Source: Bacteroidota bacterium (GTDB lineage Bacteria > Bacteroidota > Bacteroidia > Chitinophagales > Chitinophagaceae). From it: a DNA stretch of 64,000 nucleotides. Below, piece after piece: positions 1 to 8,389 of this stretch. Within the stretch, counting starts at the first letter, position 1. Each line of letters opens with the position of its first letter. The stretch covers positions 182,891 to 246,890 of the forward strand of contig JAEZGS010000027.1 in NCBI GenBank assembly GCA_023437225.1, in the 5' to 3' direction. Under the pieces are notes generated by a model. The model had not been told where the DNA came from and searched no databases. It saw only the letters and a program-made list of their open reading frames with translations. The translations under genes and the position numbers were made by a program.

Positions 1-1913
1 GTGAGAACATGGAAGTGGATCCGCAATTACAGGATATTCCACTTTGGGAGGATACGCAAATGGTTAAAACATTGCGTCGTGAAGAGATCTATTGCATTAA
101 TGTGAAAGATATACCGGAAGACTTTGCGCGACAATACTTCCAGGATAGCGGTTCACAATCGATGGCAGTAATACCAATATTCAGCTTAAATGAATTCTGG
201 GGTTTCGTTGCTTTCATCGACAAAACAAAAGAGCGCGAATGGACACTCACAGAGTTCTTCATACTGCAATCATTCGCCTCAACACTTGCCGCCGCCATCG
301 AACGCAAGCAGATGGAAGAGGAACTGGTGCAGGCAAAAAATCTTGCTGAATCCGGAAGCATCGCAAAGAGCGAATTCATGGCTAATATGAGTCATGAATT
401 GCGCACTCCTATGAATGGCATCATCGGCTTCACAGACCTTGTGCTTACATCGGAATTGCAGAAGTCGCAACGCGATTATCTGAACAATGTTCGAAAATCC
501 GCATATGGACTTCTTGATATCATCAACGATATTCTCGACTTCTCAAAGATCGAAGCTGGTAAACTCAGTATTGAATATGCACCGATACGTCTCGACGAAC
601 TGGTAGAAGAAACCGTTGATATGCTGACCGTAAAAGCATATGAGAAAAAACTTGACATCATCTGTATCATCGACCCTGATCTTCCGTCGCAATTTAATGC
701 GGATGCGGTTCGTATAAGACAGGTGTTGGTGAACCTTCTGGGAAATGCCATTAAGTTTACCGAGTCTGGTGAAATTGTAGTGAGCCTGAGCAGGGAAGGA
801 GAGATATATAAAAAGAACGGCGTTCCTTATCTGGATATAGCGATCGCAGTTACAGATACAGGAATAGGTATATCGCCTGAAAAAATATCTAAGATTTTTG
901 AAAGTTTCACCCAGGCCGATTCGTCAACAACGCGCCGCTTCGGAGGCACGGGGCTTGGACTTACAATATCGAAGAGTCTTTCTGAATTGATGCATGGTTC
1001 GTTGCACGTTTCAAGTGAATTGGGACAGGGCAGTACCTTCACGCTGCATGTGCCCGTTGAAGTGTTGAATAAAAATCCGCAATTTTCTTCCAGCCACAAA
1101 CCCGGTTTGAACAATGTATTGATCGTCGAAGACAATGCGAGCAGCCGTCAAATGTTGAGTAAAGTATTCGACTATTTCAAGATCGACGTGGATTTTGCTT
1201 CTACCTGCCGCGAAGCAATATTGAAGATGGAGCGCATGAATATCGAAAGCAAGCGGATTGATCTGCTTCTTATAGATCAGAGTATGCCTGACATGGACGG
1301 TATAACTCTTTGCAAGGAATTTCGGAAGGACGTAAGGTTCCGCAACATTCCGCAGACGCTTATGTTGTCGCCACTTGAGAAAAAACTTTATGAGAATGAA
1401 GCTGAAGCGATAGGAAGACTTCAGTTAATTGGAAAGCCGGTGAAAATGTATGAACTGTATTCATTGTTATGCAGTTTGTTCATACACGATCATAAGGTGA
1501 GTGAAAAAGTGCAGATGCCTACGATCACCGAAACGAATGAATCTGCAACGATCATGGTTGTTGAAGACGACCCGATCAACATGATGCTGATATCGGAAGT
1601 TTTAAGAAAGATGGGTTACCTGGTGCTTAAAGCGGAAAACGGGAGCAAGGCAATTGAGAAGCTACAGGAATCTGACGTGGTTATGATCTTCATGGATGTG
1701 AATATGCCTGGTATGGATGGATTCACAACCACACGAAAGATCCGTCAATTACCGGCGCCTTATAATGAGATTCCAATTGTTGCATTAACTGCAGATGCCA
1801 TGCAGGGCGATAAGGAGAAGTGCATCGAGTCCGGGATGAACGATTATATTTCCAAACCTTTCAGGCTGGAGGAGATAGAAGCGGTGCTGAAAAAAATGAT
1901 GCTGATGGTGTAA
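1..1913 (+). CDS. Hybrid sensor histidine kinase with two receiver domains (5' end outside window)
   Basis: Sensor kinase that would autophosphorylate on a histidine and relay phosphate to its own receiver domains. Counting from the ATG at position 9, residues about 45-100 are the end of a GAF-type sensor domain. The dimerisation H-box FMANMSHELRTPMNG carries the phospho-His at about residue 129. It is followed by an HATPase_c domain with the N box (VNLLGNAIKF), DTGIGIS and GGTGLGL motifs. Two REC domains follow, with acceptor Asp in LLIDQSMPDMDG and FMDVNMPGMDG. There is no DNA-binding output domain or Hpt domain in the visible part. The frame is open upstream of the ATG to the window edge, so the gene probably begins outside the window. 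No predicted transmembrane segment is visible here; the missing N-terminus could hold one. Confidence 0.93.
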   Translation, partial: ENMEVDPQLQDIPLWEDTQMVKTLRREEIYCINVKDIPEDFARQYFQDSGSQSMAVIPIFSLNEFWGFVAFIDKTKEREWTLTEFFILQSFASTLAAAIERKQMEEELVQAKNLAESGSIAKSEFMANMSHELRTPMNGIIGFTDLVLTSELQKSQRDYLNNVRKSAYGLLDIINDILDFSKIEAGKLSIEYAPIRLDELVEETVDMLTVKAYEKKLDIICIIDPDLPSQFNADAVRIRQVLVNLLGNAIKFTESGEIVVSLSREGEIYKKNGVPYLDIAIAVTDTGIGISPEKISKIFESFTQADSSTTRRFGGTGLGLTISKSLSELMHGSLHVSSELGQGSTFTLHVPVEVLNKNPQFSSSHKPGLNNVLIVEDNASSRQMLSKVFDYFKIDVDFASTCREAILKMERMNIESKRIDLLLIDQSMPDMDGITLCKEFRKDVRFRNIPQTLMLSPLEKKLYENEAEAIGRLQLIGKPVKMYELYSLLCSLFIHDHKVSEKVQMPTITETNESATIMVVEDDPINMMLISEVLRKMGYLVLKAENGSKAIEKLQESDVVMIFMDVNMPGMDGFTTTRKIRQLPAPYNEIPIVALTADAMQGDKEKCIESGMNDYISKPFRLEEIEAVLKKMMLMV

Positions 1914-2006
1914 ACGGCGCAACCATTCCGTGAAACGACACGTCTACTTGCCCGTTAAAAACACAATATATTGGCCACTCCAACATCAACCATTCAAATC
2001 AACACC

Positions 2007-2306
2007 ATGAAGCAGCCGACTCGTGAAGTATCCCTGGCGTTTTGTATCGTGATGGATTTTATCGGGTATGCGACCTACGCGATCCCATTATTGGGTGAAT
2101 TTGCCGATATAATATGGGCGCCGATCTCCGCTTTCGTCTTTTTCAAAACTTTCGGTGGCTGGAAGGGCGCATTTGGCGGTGCTTTCAACTTCGTTGAAGA
2201 ACTGCTTCCGGGATTGGACTTCATTCCAACATTCACATTGACCTGGTTTCTGCAGAAGTTTGGCGTGCTTTCGGGAAAGCCGCTTGCCCGCATGGGTAAA
2301 ATGTGA
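2007..2306 (+). CDS. Small conserved membrane protein, function unknown
   Basis: A protein of about 99 residues with two or three hydrophobic stretches (about residues 8-35, 38-55 and 70-85) and a Lys-rich C-terminus. It is probably an inner-membrane protein. I place the start at the ATG at 2007; the open frame extends to a TTG at 1971, but the intervening codons look non-coding. It lies about 90 bp after the sensor kinase on the same strand and converges with the deacylase gene. I do not recognise a named family with certainty. Confidence 0.7.
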   Translation: MKQPTREVSLAFCIVMDFIGYATYAIPLLGEFADIIWAPISAFVFFKTFGGWKGAFGGAFNFVEELLPGLDFIPTFTLTWFLQKFGVLSGKPLARMGKM

Positions 2307-2332
2307 TCAAACTTATTGCGTTCAAAGCCTCG

Positions 2333-3994
2333 TTAACTTCTGGACCGACGTACAACCGTGCCTGGCCTTGCACCCGTATGCTTACTATCTCTTATCACCA
2401 GCCGGCCGTTGACAAGAACTGTGCTGATGCCGGATGAGTAGGCGTGAGGCTTCTCGTAGGTGGAATTATCCTGGATGGTATTGTCGTCAAACACTACAAT
2501 ATCGGCCACATATCCTTTGGCAATGAGCCCTCGCCTGCCCAAAGAGAATCTGTTTGCAGGAAGTGAGGTCATTCGGCGAACTCCCTCCTCTAATGAAACA
2601 AGGTTTGTTTCGCGCACATATTTTGCCAGGAAGCGGGCATTGCTTCCGTATCCCCGAGGGTGGGGGTGCCCTTCTCCAAACACACGGATCGAAGCATCTG
2701 AACCAATCATGTTGAAGGGGTATTTGATGATATTCCTTATGTCCTCTTCCCACATGCCATGGAACACCATTCCAGCGCCTCCGTGGATCATCATTTCGAG
2801 TATGGTTTCGGCTTCTTTTTCAGCGGTATGAGGCCGCTTCTTCAGTTTATTGATCTGTGCAATGCTTTTGCCATTAAGCGTACTGTCGAAGGCATAGCGA
2901 GTTACAACTGCGAAATCGTAATGTGCTTTGCCGCGCTGTTTGAGTTTCCGCAACATCGTCGAAATCACGGCTTTTCTCAATGTGGAGTTTGACAACCGTA
3001 TCCGAATTGAATCAGCATTGCCAGTTAGAATTTCCGACGGCAACAGGCTGGAAAGCGAGGTGCTGCTTGCGGTGTATGGATATTGGTCGATCGTGACGTC
3101 GATGCCTTCTTCCCTTGCCGCGACAATCATTGCAAGTGTTCGGCGGCTTTTGCCAGGCACTGGTTGCCCACCAACTTTGAAATGGGATATCTGTAAAGGA
3201 ATTTTTGCGGCCTTCGATATCATGAGTGATTCGTTGATGGCTTCAACAACGCTGTCTGATTCGTTACGCATGTGAGTCGCATAAATGCCTTCATATCGTG
3301 CCGCCACTTGTGCAAGCCGGATAATTTCATCCGATGGAGCGAACGTGCCCGGCACATAGATCAGCCCGGTAGATAAGCCAACCGCACCATCTTTCATGGC
3401 CTTCTCAACAAGTGCCTCCATTTGTTTTAGTTCCGCTTCCCTAGCCAGTCTATTTTCTGTTCCCATTACCTGTTTGCGAACATCGTTGTGCCCTATCAAT
3501 GTGGCGACGTTCACAGACATTTTAAGGCTATCAAGCAACCGGAAGTAGTTATCAATATCCACATGGGAATCTCCGCAATTGCCGGTAATAACGGTAGTCA
3601 CACCGTCATAAATGAAATTGTCTGCAGTTGGATTTCTTATTTCGTCCTGTTCTATATGGGTGTGTACATCGATGAAGCCGGGAGACACGACCTGGTCGCC
3701 TGCATCAATTACAATAGTTGTGCGATCCAGCAAACCAGAGTCAAATCTGCCGATGAAAACGATCTCTCCGTTCTTTATCCCAATGTCAGCCCTGTACCAG
3801 GGATTACCCGTACCATCCACGATTCGGCCGTTTATGATCACCACATCAAACGCCGGCGGCCGGGATGAGATTGACAATAGTATCGTTAACAGGAAATGAA
3901 GTATCAATAAATAAAAATGTGATGTTTTGAATCCGCTTTCCGCTTTCCGCTTTCCGCTTCCCGCTTTCCGCTTCCCGCATTCCGCATTCCGCAT
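2333..3994 (-). CDS. N-acyl-D-amino-acid deacylase (D-aminoacylase family amidohydrolase)
   Basis: Zinc amidohydrolase expected to remove the acyl group from N-acyl-D-amino acids. Family motifs are clear: the metal-binding GFIDVHTHIEQD, GAVGLSTGLIYVPGTF, ATHMRNE, LQISHFK, and the C-terminal IGSDAS / HPHPRGYGSNARFL / MTSLPANRF blocks. A hydrophobic segment (about residues 25-42) before the catalytic domain suggests export. The start is uncertain: the first ATG (3992-3994) lies inside a 7-bp tandem repeat array at 3933-4026, and a TTG at 4030 is also in frame. Codons for roughly the first 20 residues are repeat-derived. A start at an internal TTG near the hydrophobic segment is also possible. 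The beta-lactamase-fold gene ends immediately upstream on the same strand. Confidence 0.88.
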   Translation of the reverse strand: MRNAECGKRKAGSGKRKAESGFKTSHFYLLILHFLLTILLSISSRPPAFDVVIINGRIVDGTGNPWYRADIGIKNGEIVFIGRFDSGLLDRTTIVIDAGDQVVSPGFIDVHTHIEQDEIRNPTADNFIYDGVTTVITGNCGDSHVDIDNYFRLLDSLKMSVNVATLIGHNDVRKQVMGTENRLAREAELKQMEALVEKAMKDGAVGLSTGLIYVPGTFAPSDEIIRLAQVAARYEGIYATHMRNESDSVVEAINESLMISKAAKIPLQISHFKVGGQPVPGKSRRTLAMIVAAREEGIDVTIDQYPYTASSTSLSSLLPSEILTGNADSIRIRLSNSTLRKAVISTMLRKLKQRGKAHYDFAVVTRYAFDSTLNGKSIAQINKLKKRPHTAEKEAETILEMMIHGGAGMVFHGMWEEDIRNIIKYPFNMIGSDASIRVFGEGHPHPRGYGSNARFLAKYVRETNLVSLEEGVRRMTSLPANRFSLGRRGLIAKGYVADIVVFDDNTIQDNSTYEKPHAYSSGISTVLVNGRLVIRDSKHTGARPGTVVRRSRS

Positions 3995-4026
3995 TCCGCT
4001 TCCCGCTTCCCGCTTCCCGCTTCCCG
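3933..4026. repeat. 7-bp tandem repeat array (CCGCTTT/CCGCTTC/CCGCATT)
   Basis: Thirteen consecutive 7-bp units plus a partial one, of three variants: CCGCTTT, CCGCTTC and CCGCATT. On the minus strand they read GGAAAGC, GGGAAGC and GGAATGC. The array starts right after the stop of the upstream serine hydrolase and runs into the deacylase 5' end. It has no stop codon in the minus-strand frames, so it is readable as protein. The same unit recurs at 56394-56416 and 63971-64000. Confidence 0.95.
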
Positions 4027-5334
4027 TCAAAAGATCGCCTGGTAAACCAGGGTCTTAAACATAGCATCCAAATCCCAGAAACTTGTCGGATACATGTTAC
4101 GGTACACCAGTCCTACCACCTTTTCTTTCGGGTCTGCCCAGTAACTGGTTGCAAACATGCCTCCCCAACTGAAACTCCCTTCGCTCGGCGGCAATTTCGC
4201 CGCAGTCTTTGCCGTAGCCACCGCGAATCCTAATCCGAATTTTGCGTTGTCTCCAATTTCCAGGTCGCCGATCTGATTTGTAGTCATCATTCTTACAGAA
4301 GAAGGACTTAAAATCCTAACGCCGTTATATTCACCACCGTTCAGCATCATCTGGAGAAATATCGCATAATCATGTATGGTGCCCGACAATCCGCCGCCCC
4401 CGGAGAAATGAGTGCCTTCGAGGTTAGGGTAATCCCGAAAAAAGCGTTTTCCATCTACATCGATCTCCGCATTAACCATTTCCAATCTGGCTCCCTCTTT
4501 TTCGCCATAAAGCGATACCAGACGTCCGCGCTTTTCTTTCGGCAAATAAAAATACGTATCCTTCATTCCAAGCGGCTCAAAGATTCTCGTGCGCAAGTAT
4601 TCATCGAGACTCATGCCCGATACAACTTCCACAAGATGACCCAGGACATCTGTATTCAGTCCGTAAGTGAACCGCTCACCAGGTTGGTGGAACAATGGTA
4701 CCGGTGCCAGCCTCTGAATCTGGTCCGCAAGCGTGATCTTGTCTACACCAATGCCACCGTAAATTCCGGCTTTTCCGTATAAGGCTTTAGCTTCCGGCGA
4801 CCCTATTTGCGCATATCCTATACCGCTGGTATGCGTGAGCAGGTCACGGATAGTGATCTCACGTTTTGCGGGAACAGTTGTATACGTAGTGTCAGCGATG
4901 TTGAACTTGTCGATAACCTTCGCATTGGCAAAGCCAGGTATGTACTTAGAGATGGGATCATCAAGAAGGAACTTGCCCTCTTCAAACAAAGTCATTACCG
5001 CAACACTTGTAATTGCTTTTGTTTGCGAGGCGATCCGGAAAATGTCGTTTACTCCCATCGGCGTTTTTTTCGCCAGGTCGTTATATCCAAATGATTTTTC
5101 ATAGATGACTTTGCCATCCTTCATCACTAATGCTACCACGCCATTCATTTTGCCCTGATCAATGCACTGGGAAAGATATCTATCGATTCTCGCTAATCGA
5201 TCCTGGGAAACGCCGTGAAGTGGTTCAACGCTGTTGTCTGGCGATGCTTTTTTATTGGAAGTGGAAAGTTTTTGTTGGGCAAAGACTGGTATGCTGAGCC
5301 ATGCCAGTAAAGCCACGACAATTAGTTTTTTCAT
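4027..5334 (-). CDS. Beta-lactamase-fold serine hydrolase (class C / EstB-like), secreted
   Basis: A 435-residue member of the beta-lactamase (PF00144) family, which includes class C beta-lactamases, D-aminopeptidases, DD-peptidases and esterases. The N-terminus MKKLIVVALLAWLSIPVFAQ is a signal peptide, so it acts in the periplasm or outside. The nucleophile motif SxxK is SQTK (in FRIASQTKAIT), and the Tyr motif appears as YGLNTDVLG, which resembles esterase EstB more than a true AmpC YxN. The C-terminus has FSWGGMFATSYW in place of the KTG motif. Its stop codon abuts the repeat array and the following N-acyl-D-amino-acid deacylase, so the two are probably cotranscribed. True beta-lactam hydrolysis is not implied. 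Confidence 0.9.
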   Translation of the reverse strand: MKKLIVVALLAWLSIPVFAQQKLSTSNKKASPDNSVEPLHGVSQDRLARIDRYLSQCIDQGKMNGVVALVMKDGKVIYEKSFGYNDLAKKTPMGVNDIFRIASQTKAITSVAVMTLFEEGKFLLDDPISKYIPGFANAKVIDKFNIADTTYTTVPAKREITIRDLLTHTSGIGYAQIGSPEAKALYGKAGIYGGIGVDKITLADQIQRLAPVPLFHQPGERFTYGLNTDVLGHLVEVVSGMSLDEYLRTRIFEPLGMKDTYFYLPKEKRGRLVSLYGEKEGARLEMVNAEIDVDGKRFFRDYPNLEGTHFSGGGGLSGTIHDYAIFLQMMLNGGEYNGVRILSPSSVRMMTTNQIGDLEIGDNAKFGLGFAVATAKTAAKLPPSEGSFSWGGMFATSYWADPKEKVVGLVYRNMYPTSFWDLDAMFKTLVYQAIF

Positions 5335-5385
5335 GACAAGCAGAAATTATAGTTATGTGATCGGGTCGATCCGGCAGTAAGATAA

Positions 5386-6126
5386 TTATTTCCCGAGATC
5401 CTTTTCCAGTTTCAGCAATCGTTGAAAATTCTGAAAACTCAGTTTAATGTATTGCTGGAACTCGTAGTCGGTGCTGTTCCGGGTGAAATCAATGTCAGGC
5501 CGGTAACGGGTCATAAACCGATTAAGATCATCGCCCCGAAGCTGGGTCAGCCTGATCACAAGAGCGCGACTGAAACGATGGTCTATGTATGCTTCTTCCT
5601 CTTCGCGAAGCAGTCGCTCCTGGAATGCCATCATGCGCCTTGTCTTGCGAAACTGGAACATGGAAATGAGTTCGTTGATATCGAGGCCCACTCCTCCGGA
5701 AGGTCCAACGTTCAAAGATGAGCCAATGCCGGGCTTTTGAAAGTTGAAAGCTTTTGCATAATCCTGCCGGTTTTGAATCGAATCCAACCGGTAGTTCTTT
5801 GGCATGAACCTCACTTCCTTTAAAACCGTAGGATACACATGCAGTGCGATCTCAAAATTAGATTTATCCGGAATGTGCTTTACCGCGTAATGTAGTGTTG
5901 GCTTGTTAAGGTAAGAAAACCAGATGGAATCGGTCTCGTTCAGAACGATCGAATAACGACCGTCCTTATCAGTGATGGTTCCCTTGCCGGAGTTGCTTAA
6001 AACACTCACTGCCTCAAGTGGAAGTTTGCCCGAGATGTCGAACACAGTTCCGCTGATCCGCACCTGCCCGCGGGCCATGCAGAAGAAAATCAGAAAACCC
6101 AGCACAAAGATTAAGCGAAGTTTCAA
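5386..6126 (-). CDS. Secreted protein with carboxypeptidase regulatory-like domain
   Basis: A 246-residue protein with a signal peptide (residues about 1-20, ending in ARGQ). A CarboxypepD_reg-like beta-sandwich follows (VRISGTVFDISGKLPLEAV, then GKGTITDKDGRYSI). The remaining 150 residues are charged, with an Arg-rich segment (FQFRKTRRMMAFQERLLREEEE). This layout is common in Bacteroidota as a stand-alone periplasmic or outer-membrane-associated protein, but the role is unknown. It is upstream of the serine hydrolase by 51 bp on the same strand and may start that transcript. Confidence 0.8.
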   Translation of the reverse strand: MKLRLIFVLGFLIFFCMARGQVRISGTVFDISGKLPLEAVSVLSNSGKGTITDKDGRYSIVLNETDSIWFSYLNKPTLHYAVKHIPDKSNFEIALHVYPTVLKEVRFMPKNYRLDSIQNRQDYAKAFNFQKPGIGSSLNVGPSGGVGLDINELISMFQFRKTRRMMAFQERLLREEEEAYIDHRFSRALVIRLTQLRGDDLNRFMTRYRPDIDFTRNSTDYEFQQYIKLSFQNFQRLLKLEKDLGK

Positions 6127-6178
6127 AGCACCGCGATATTAATTCATGACTGCCAGATTTCGTGAGCAGATTCGGGTT

Positions 6179-6754
6179 TTAACCGGGATTTTGCAGAATA
6201 GTCTCTTCAATCACCCGCGGATAGTGTTCATGCTCAAGCTGATGTATCCTTGCTGCCAGTGTATTTGGAGAGTCGTCAGGGTATACAGGGCAACGCTCCT
6301 GGAAAATGATTTCGCCGTTGTCAAAAACTTCGTCCACATAATGAATGGTGATGCCGCTTTGGCCCTCACCGGACTGGATCACTGCATGGTGTACAAGATC
6401 GCCATACATCCCTTTTCCGCCATACTTTGGAAGAAGTGCCGGATGGATGTTCACGATGCGGCCGCGGTATGCGGAAACCAGGCTGGCCGGTACTTTCCAA
6501 AGGAACCCTGCCAACACGATAAAGTTAACCTGATGTGATTGAAGATCAGGTAAATATGCATCGCCCCTGAAAAACCTGTCACGTTCGATCAGCAAAACGG
6601 GAAGTCCGTATTCCCGGGCAATATTAATAACGCCTGCCTGTGGTTTGTTGCATACGATTAACCCCACTTTTATCGACTTATGTCCCTCGAAATATTGAAT
6701 GATTTTTAGGGCATTTGAACCTGCCCCCGAAGCGAAAATAGCTATGACCTGCAT
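6179..6754 (-). CDS. purN: Phosphoribosylglycinamide formyltransferase (GAR transformylase)
   Basis: Transfers a formyl group from 10-formyl-THF to GAR in purine biosynthesis (cytosolic). The 191-residue length fits PurN. Active-site signature is complete: Asn102 and His104 in NIHPALLPK, and Asp145 in the GITIHYVDEVFDNGEII block. The N-terminal IAIFASGAGSNA loop binds the substrate phosphate. A TAGCTTTG box (minus strand, 6759-6766) lies 4 bp upstream of the ATG, which would make the mRNA leaderless or nearly so. No other pur genes are adjacent. Confidence 0.96.
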   Translation of the reverse strand: MQVIAIFASGAGSNALKIIQYFEGHKSIKVGLIVCNKPQAGVINIAREYGLPVLLIERDRFFRGDAYLPDLQSHQVNFIVLAGFLWKVPASLVSAYRGRIVNIHPALLPKYGGKGMYGDLVHHAVIQSGEGQSGITIHYVDEVFDNGEIIFQERCPVYPDDSPNTLAARIHQLEHEHYPRVIEETILQNPG

Positions 6755-6758
6755 GGGT

Positions 6759-6766
6759 CAAAGCTA
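6759..6766 (-). promoter_or_regulatory. Possible -7 box upstream of purN
   Basis: TAGCTTTG on the minus strand matches the Bacteroidota -7 consensus TANNTTTG. I see no TTG at the usual 19-21 bp further upstream, so this is a weak call. Confidence 0.35.
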
Positions 6767-6942
6767 GCTCAAAATGCAGTTTTGGATATGATTATTCTCA
6801 TGAAGAAATTTGATGTAATTCTGCTTTGGCGCGTCAGTTTTTCCGTAGTGACAAATTCATGACATATTAAAACGGCGCGCTATAAGATAGCTTCAAAATT
6901 CGCTGAAACTCAATAAGGACGCGGGTTAAAAAAATTTTTTCC

Positions 6943-6978
6943 TTGTTGGTATTTTGTTAAAAACGTGGCTTATTTTTG
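6943..6978 (+). promoter_or_regulatory. Likely promoter of the act-cox respiratory operon
   Basis: TATTTTTG at 6971-6978 matches the Bacteroidota -7 box TANNTTTG. A TTG at 6946-6948 is 22 bp upstream, slightly longer than the usual spacing. It lies about 50 bp before the first act gene. The remainder of 6755-7028 is AT-rich and holds no gene. Confidence 0.5.
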
Positions 6979-7028
6979 CAGCCAATTCAGGAAATTTTTC
7001 CACATAATTTCATCATATTCATATTAAT

Positions 7029-8312
7029 ATGATTGGTCATAGATCGAGCATGAGGATAATCATCTTTTCCCTGTTTGTTTTTTCCTTATTGACGGTAGGA
7101 TTTGGAGCAAGGGCGCAAAATGGTCAGGCACTGTTTCAACAGAACTGTGCGGCTTGTCACGCCATAAACAAAAATCTTACTGGTCCGGCACTCGCAGGAA
7201 TGGAGAGTCGGGGTCCATGGTCCGACCGTAAGGCGCTCTACGACTGGATCCACAATCCATCGAAGTTTATGGCCAATGACCCTTATACACAAGGGTTGAA
7301 GCAGCAATATGGTGGTGTGGTGATGACAGCTTTTCCGCAATTGAGCGATAAGGAAATTGACGCGATCGTTGATTACGTAAATCAGGCTGCTGCTGCCACA
7401 AAACCTGCTGGTGACGCGGCTGGCGGCGCTAGTGCAGACCCATCAAAGGCTGTTTATGACGATTACGACAATTCCATACTTTATGGAATTCTCACCCTGA
7501 TTCTTGCGGTTATTGCTCTTGTAATGTTGCAGGTGAACAGCAACCTTAAGAAGCTTTCAGATGAGAAAGAAGGCCAGGCGTCGCACGAGCCGATACCATT
7601 CTATCGTAACAAAACTTATATCACCCTGCTCACGCTTGTGTTGTTTGTGATCGGAGGGTTTTATGTAGTGAAAGGCGCAATAGGATTGGGCAGAACGCAA
7701 AATTACCAACCGGAGCAACCGATATTCTTCTCACATAAAGTACACGCAGGCAAAAACCAGATCAACTGCCTCTACTGCCACGGCGGTGCATTCGAAGGAA
7801 AACAGGCAAACATTCCATCGGTAAACACCTGTATGAACTGTCATATGACAATCAGTGAATATGCAGGAGAGCAGTTGTATCGCGAAGATGGAACCCAGGT
7901 AGACGGAACTGCTGAGATCAATAAACTTTATGAACACGCCGGCTGGGATCCAACCAGTCGCACTTATAATGGTAAGGGTAAACCAATTGAATGGGTAAAG
8001 TTGCACTCACTGCCTGATCACGTTTACTTTAATCACTCCCAGCACACGAATGCCGGACTGGTTCAATGTCAAACCTGTCATGGTGAAATAACAGCGATGG
8101 ATGAGGTTTATCAGTTCTCAGACCTTAGTATGGGCTGGTGCGTTAACTGCCACCGTGAAACCAAGGTGAACTTTTCCGATTCTACCGGAAATAAGGGCAA
8201 CAGGTTCTATAGCATCTATGAGAAATATCACAACGAGATCAAGGCTGGAACCCGCGACAGTGTTACAGTTAGCGATATCGGAGGGGTTGAATGTCAGAAA
8301 TGTCACTATTAA
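7029..8312 (+). CDS. actA: Alternative complex III subunit ActA: pentaheme cytochrome c with N-terminal monoheme domain
   Basis: Heme-bearing subunit of alternative complex III, the quinol:electron-acceptor oxidoreductase that replaces bc1. A signal sequence spans about residues 8-30. The first domain is a monoheme cytochrome c (CAACH at residues 40-44). A transmembrane segment (about 150-167) and a second (about 195-212) follow. The C-terminal half is a cytochrome c3-like domain with five further CxxCH sites: CLYCH, CMNCH, CQTCH, CVNCH and CQKCH. This totals six hemes, so ActA here is fused to an extra cytochrome c domain. The start could also be the ATG at 7050. First gene of the act-cox operon. 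Confidence 0.93.
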   Translation: MIGHRSSMRIIIFSLFVFSLLTVGFGARAQNGQALFQQNCAACHAINKNLTGPALAGMESRGPWSDRKALYDWIHNPSKFMANDPYTQGLKQQYGGVVMTAFPQLSDKEIDAIVDYVNQAAAATKPAGDAAGGASADPSKAVYDDYDNSILYGILTLILAVIALVMLQVNSNLKKLSDEKEGQASHEPIPFYRNKTYITLLTLVLFVIGGFYVVKGAIGLGRTQNYQPEQPIFFSHKVHAGKNQINCLYCHGGAFEGKQANIPSVNTCMNCHMTISEYAGEQLYREDGTQVDGTAEINKLYEHAGWDPTSRTYNGKGKPIEWVKLHSLPDHVYFNHSQHTNAGLVQCQTCHGEITAMDEVYQFSDLSMGWCVNCHRETKVNFSDSTGNKGNRFYSIYEKYHNEIKAGTRDSVTVSDIGGVECQKCHY

Positions 8313-8389
8313 TAATCTACTGACCGGAAAAAGAATAGAAATAAAATCATAAGTCGGCAGACCCCGACTCTTGACCAACGAAATATATT

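Noticed and set aside
3933..4026. CRISPR array
   Set aside because: Units are 7 bp with no spacers; no cas genes are present.
4027..5334. True class C beta-lactamase (resistance gene)
   Set aside because: SxxK is present but the YxN and KTG motifs are not canonical AmpC; the fold also covers esterases and peptidases, so resistance cannot be inferred.
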